A stretch of 15,689 nucleotides of DNA from UBA3792 sp045576895 (lineage in GTDB: Bacteria > Bacillota > Clostridia > Christensenellales > CAG-138): contig JAZNHI010000216.1 in assembly GCA_045576895.1 (NCBI GenBank), forward strand, positions 1 to 15,689, given 5' to 3'. The position numbers and the translations under genes were made by a program. How positions within the stretch are numbered: position 1 is the stretch's first letter; every line of letters begins with the position of its first letter. Below, piece after piece: positions 15,417 through 15,689 of this stretch. Below the pieces are notes generated by a model that was not told the DNA's origin, searched no databases, and worked only from the letters and a program-made list of their open reading frames with translations.

Positions 15417-15434
15417 CCGTAAAAATCTTTACGG
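15417..15434. other. Inverted repeat in the divergent control region
   Basis: CCGTAAA / TTTACGG, 7-bp arms around a 4-base centre, between the two divergent promoters. On the plus strand it is followed by a T-rich tract (15440-15450) and on the minus strand by TTTTAC. It resembles a terminator, but no gene ends here, so a regulator site is as likely. Confidence 0.4.
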
Positions 15435-15440
15435 AATCGT

Positions 15441-15469
15441 TTTCTTTTTTCTCCGCATTGTGGTATACT
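15441..15469 (+). promoter_or_regulatory. Promoter of the right-edge small gene
   Basis: Extended -10 TGGTATACT with hexamer TATACT at 15464-15469. The position 17 bases upstream holds TTTCTT (15441-15446), a poor -35, which an extended -10 can offset. Transcription would start near 15476, giving a leader of about 46 bases containing the inverted repeat GGGAAA / TTTCCC (15481-15501). Confidence 0.5.
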
Positions 15470-15521
15470 GCAACAAAACAGGGAAAGGAGCGCGGTTTCC
15501 CGCCGCCGCAAGGTGAAACGC

Positions 15522-15683
15522 ATGAAGGAAAAACAAAAGCGTTGGATCCTGCTCGGGAGCTTTCTGCTCGTGCTTGCGGCGGTCGCCGTTCTGCTTCCGC
15601 TGTTCTTTTCGGACAGCAAGCCGAGGCTTTCCGTTTCCGAGCCGCGCACCGTCATCACGCCCACGCCGAAAGTCGGATCGTAG
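15522..15683 (+). CDS. Small single-span membrane protein, 53 residues, unknown function
   Basis: Begins MKEKQKRW, then a hydrophobic helix at about residues 9-29 (ILLGSFLLVLAAVAVLLPLF), then a short polar tail containing VITPTPKVGS, ending at TAG (15681-15683). The ATG has AAGGTG 7 bases upstream and an extended -10 promoter about 50 bases further up. The basic start and single helix predict either a membrane protein with the tail outside or an uncleaved signal anchor; there is no lipobox cysteine. It is the only plus-strand gene and diverges from glgB. It is not recognised as any family. Another ATG starts 2 bases after the stop, at the window edge, so a following gene or an interrupted longer protein cannot be excluded. 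Confidence 0.55.
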   Translation: MKEKQKRWILLGSFLLVLAAVAVLLPLFFSDSKPRLSVSEPRTVITPTPKVGS

Positions 15684-15689
15684 CCATGT

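Overview
The window looks like chromosomal DNA of a Gram-positive anaerobe of the Bacillota, most likely class Clostridia. The pointers are a glgC/glgD pair (GlgD is the Firmicutes-type ADP-glucose pyrophosphorylase partner), a Soj/Spo0J-type parA-parB pair with a B. subtilis-type parS site, strong GGAGG ribosome binding sites, and an exported repeat protein of the kind common in gut Clostridia. The genus cannot be told from the sequence. Every protein gene is on the minus strand except a short one at the right edge, so the window is best read from right to left.

Right edge (15298-15689): a divergent control region separates glgB on the minus strand from a 53-residue single-span membrane protein on the plus strand.

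Glycogen block (15297-9452): glgB, glgC, glgD and glgA are packed as one operon. glgB and glgC share one base, glgC and glgD overlap by 4 bases (ATGA), and 22 bases separate glgD from glgA. GlgC, presumably with its catalytically degenerate partner GlgD, makes ADP-glucose. GlgA extends the alpha-1,4 chain and GlgB adds the alpha-1,6 branches. No glycogen phosphorylase or debranching enzyme is in the window. GlgA carries an unusual Lys/Ala/Pro-rich C-terminal tail.

Kinase-like gene (9383-7005): this follows glgA after a strong hairpin. It encodes a cytoplasmic protein-kinase fold, one membrane helix and three extracellular SH3-like domains. The catalytic HRD motif reads HGA, so the catalytic aspartate is missing and a pseudokinase is predicted. 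A clear intrinsic terminator ends it.

Segregation block (7004-5133): one perfect parS site and one degenerate copy lie just upstream of the parA promoter. parA and parB overlap and end at an intrinsic terminator. This is a chromosomal ParABS module, so the window may be near the replication origin, although the usual neighbours rsmG and mnmG are not here.

Left block (5132-1): an AT-rich intergenic region with a good promoter and a palindromic leader precedes a very large secreted protein of InlB B-repeat type. It runs off the left edge after 1591 codons. It holds a duplicated 204-residue module and a central stretch of clearly different base composition.

No mobile element, CRISPR array, tRNA or rRNA was seen. 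The most unusual points are the pseudokinase lying behind the glycogen operon, the basic GlgA tail, and the parS pair at the parA promoter.
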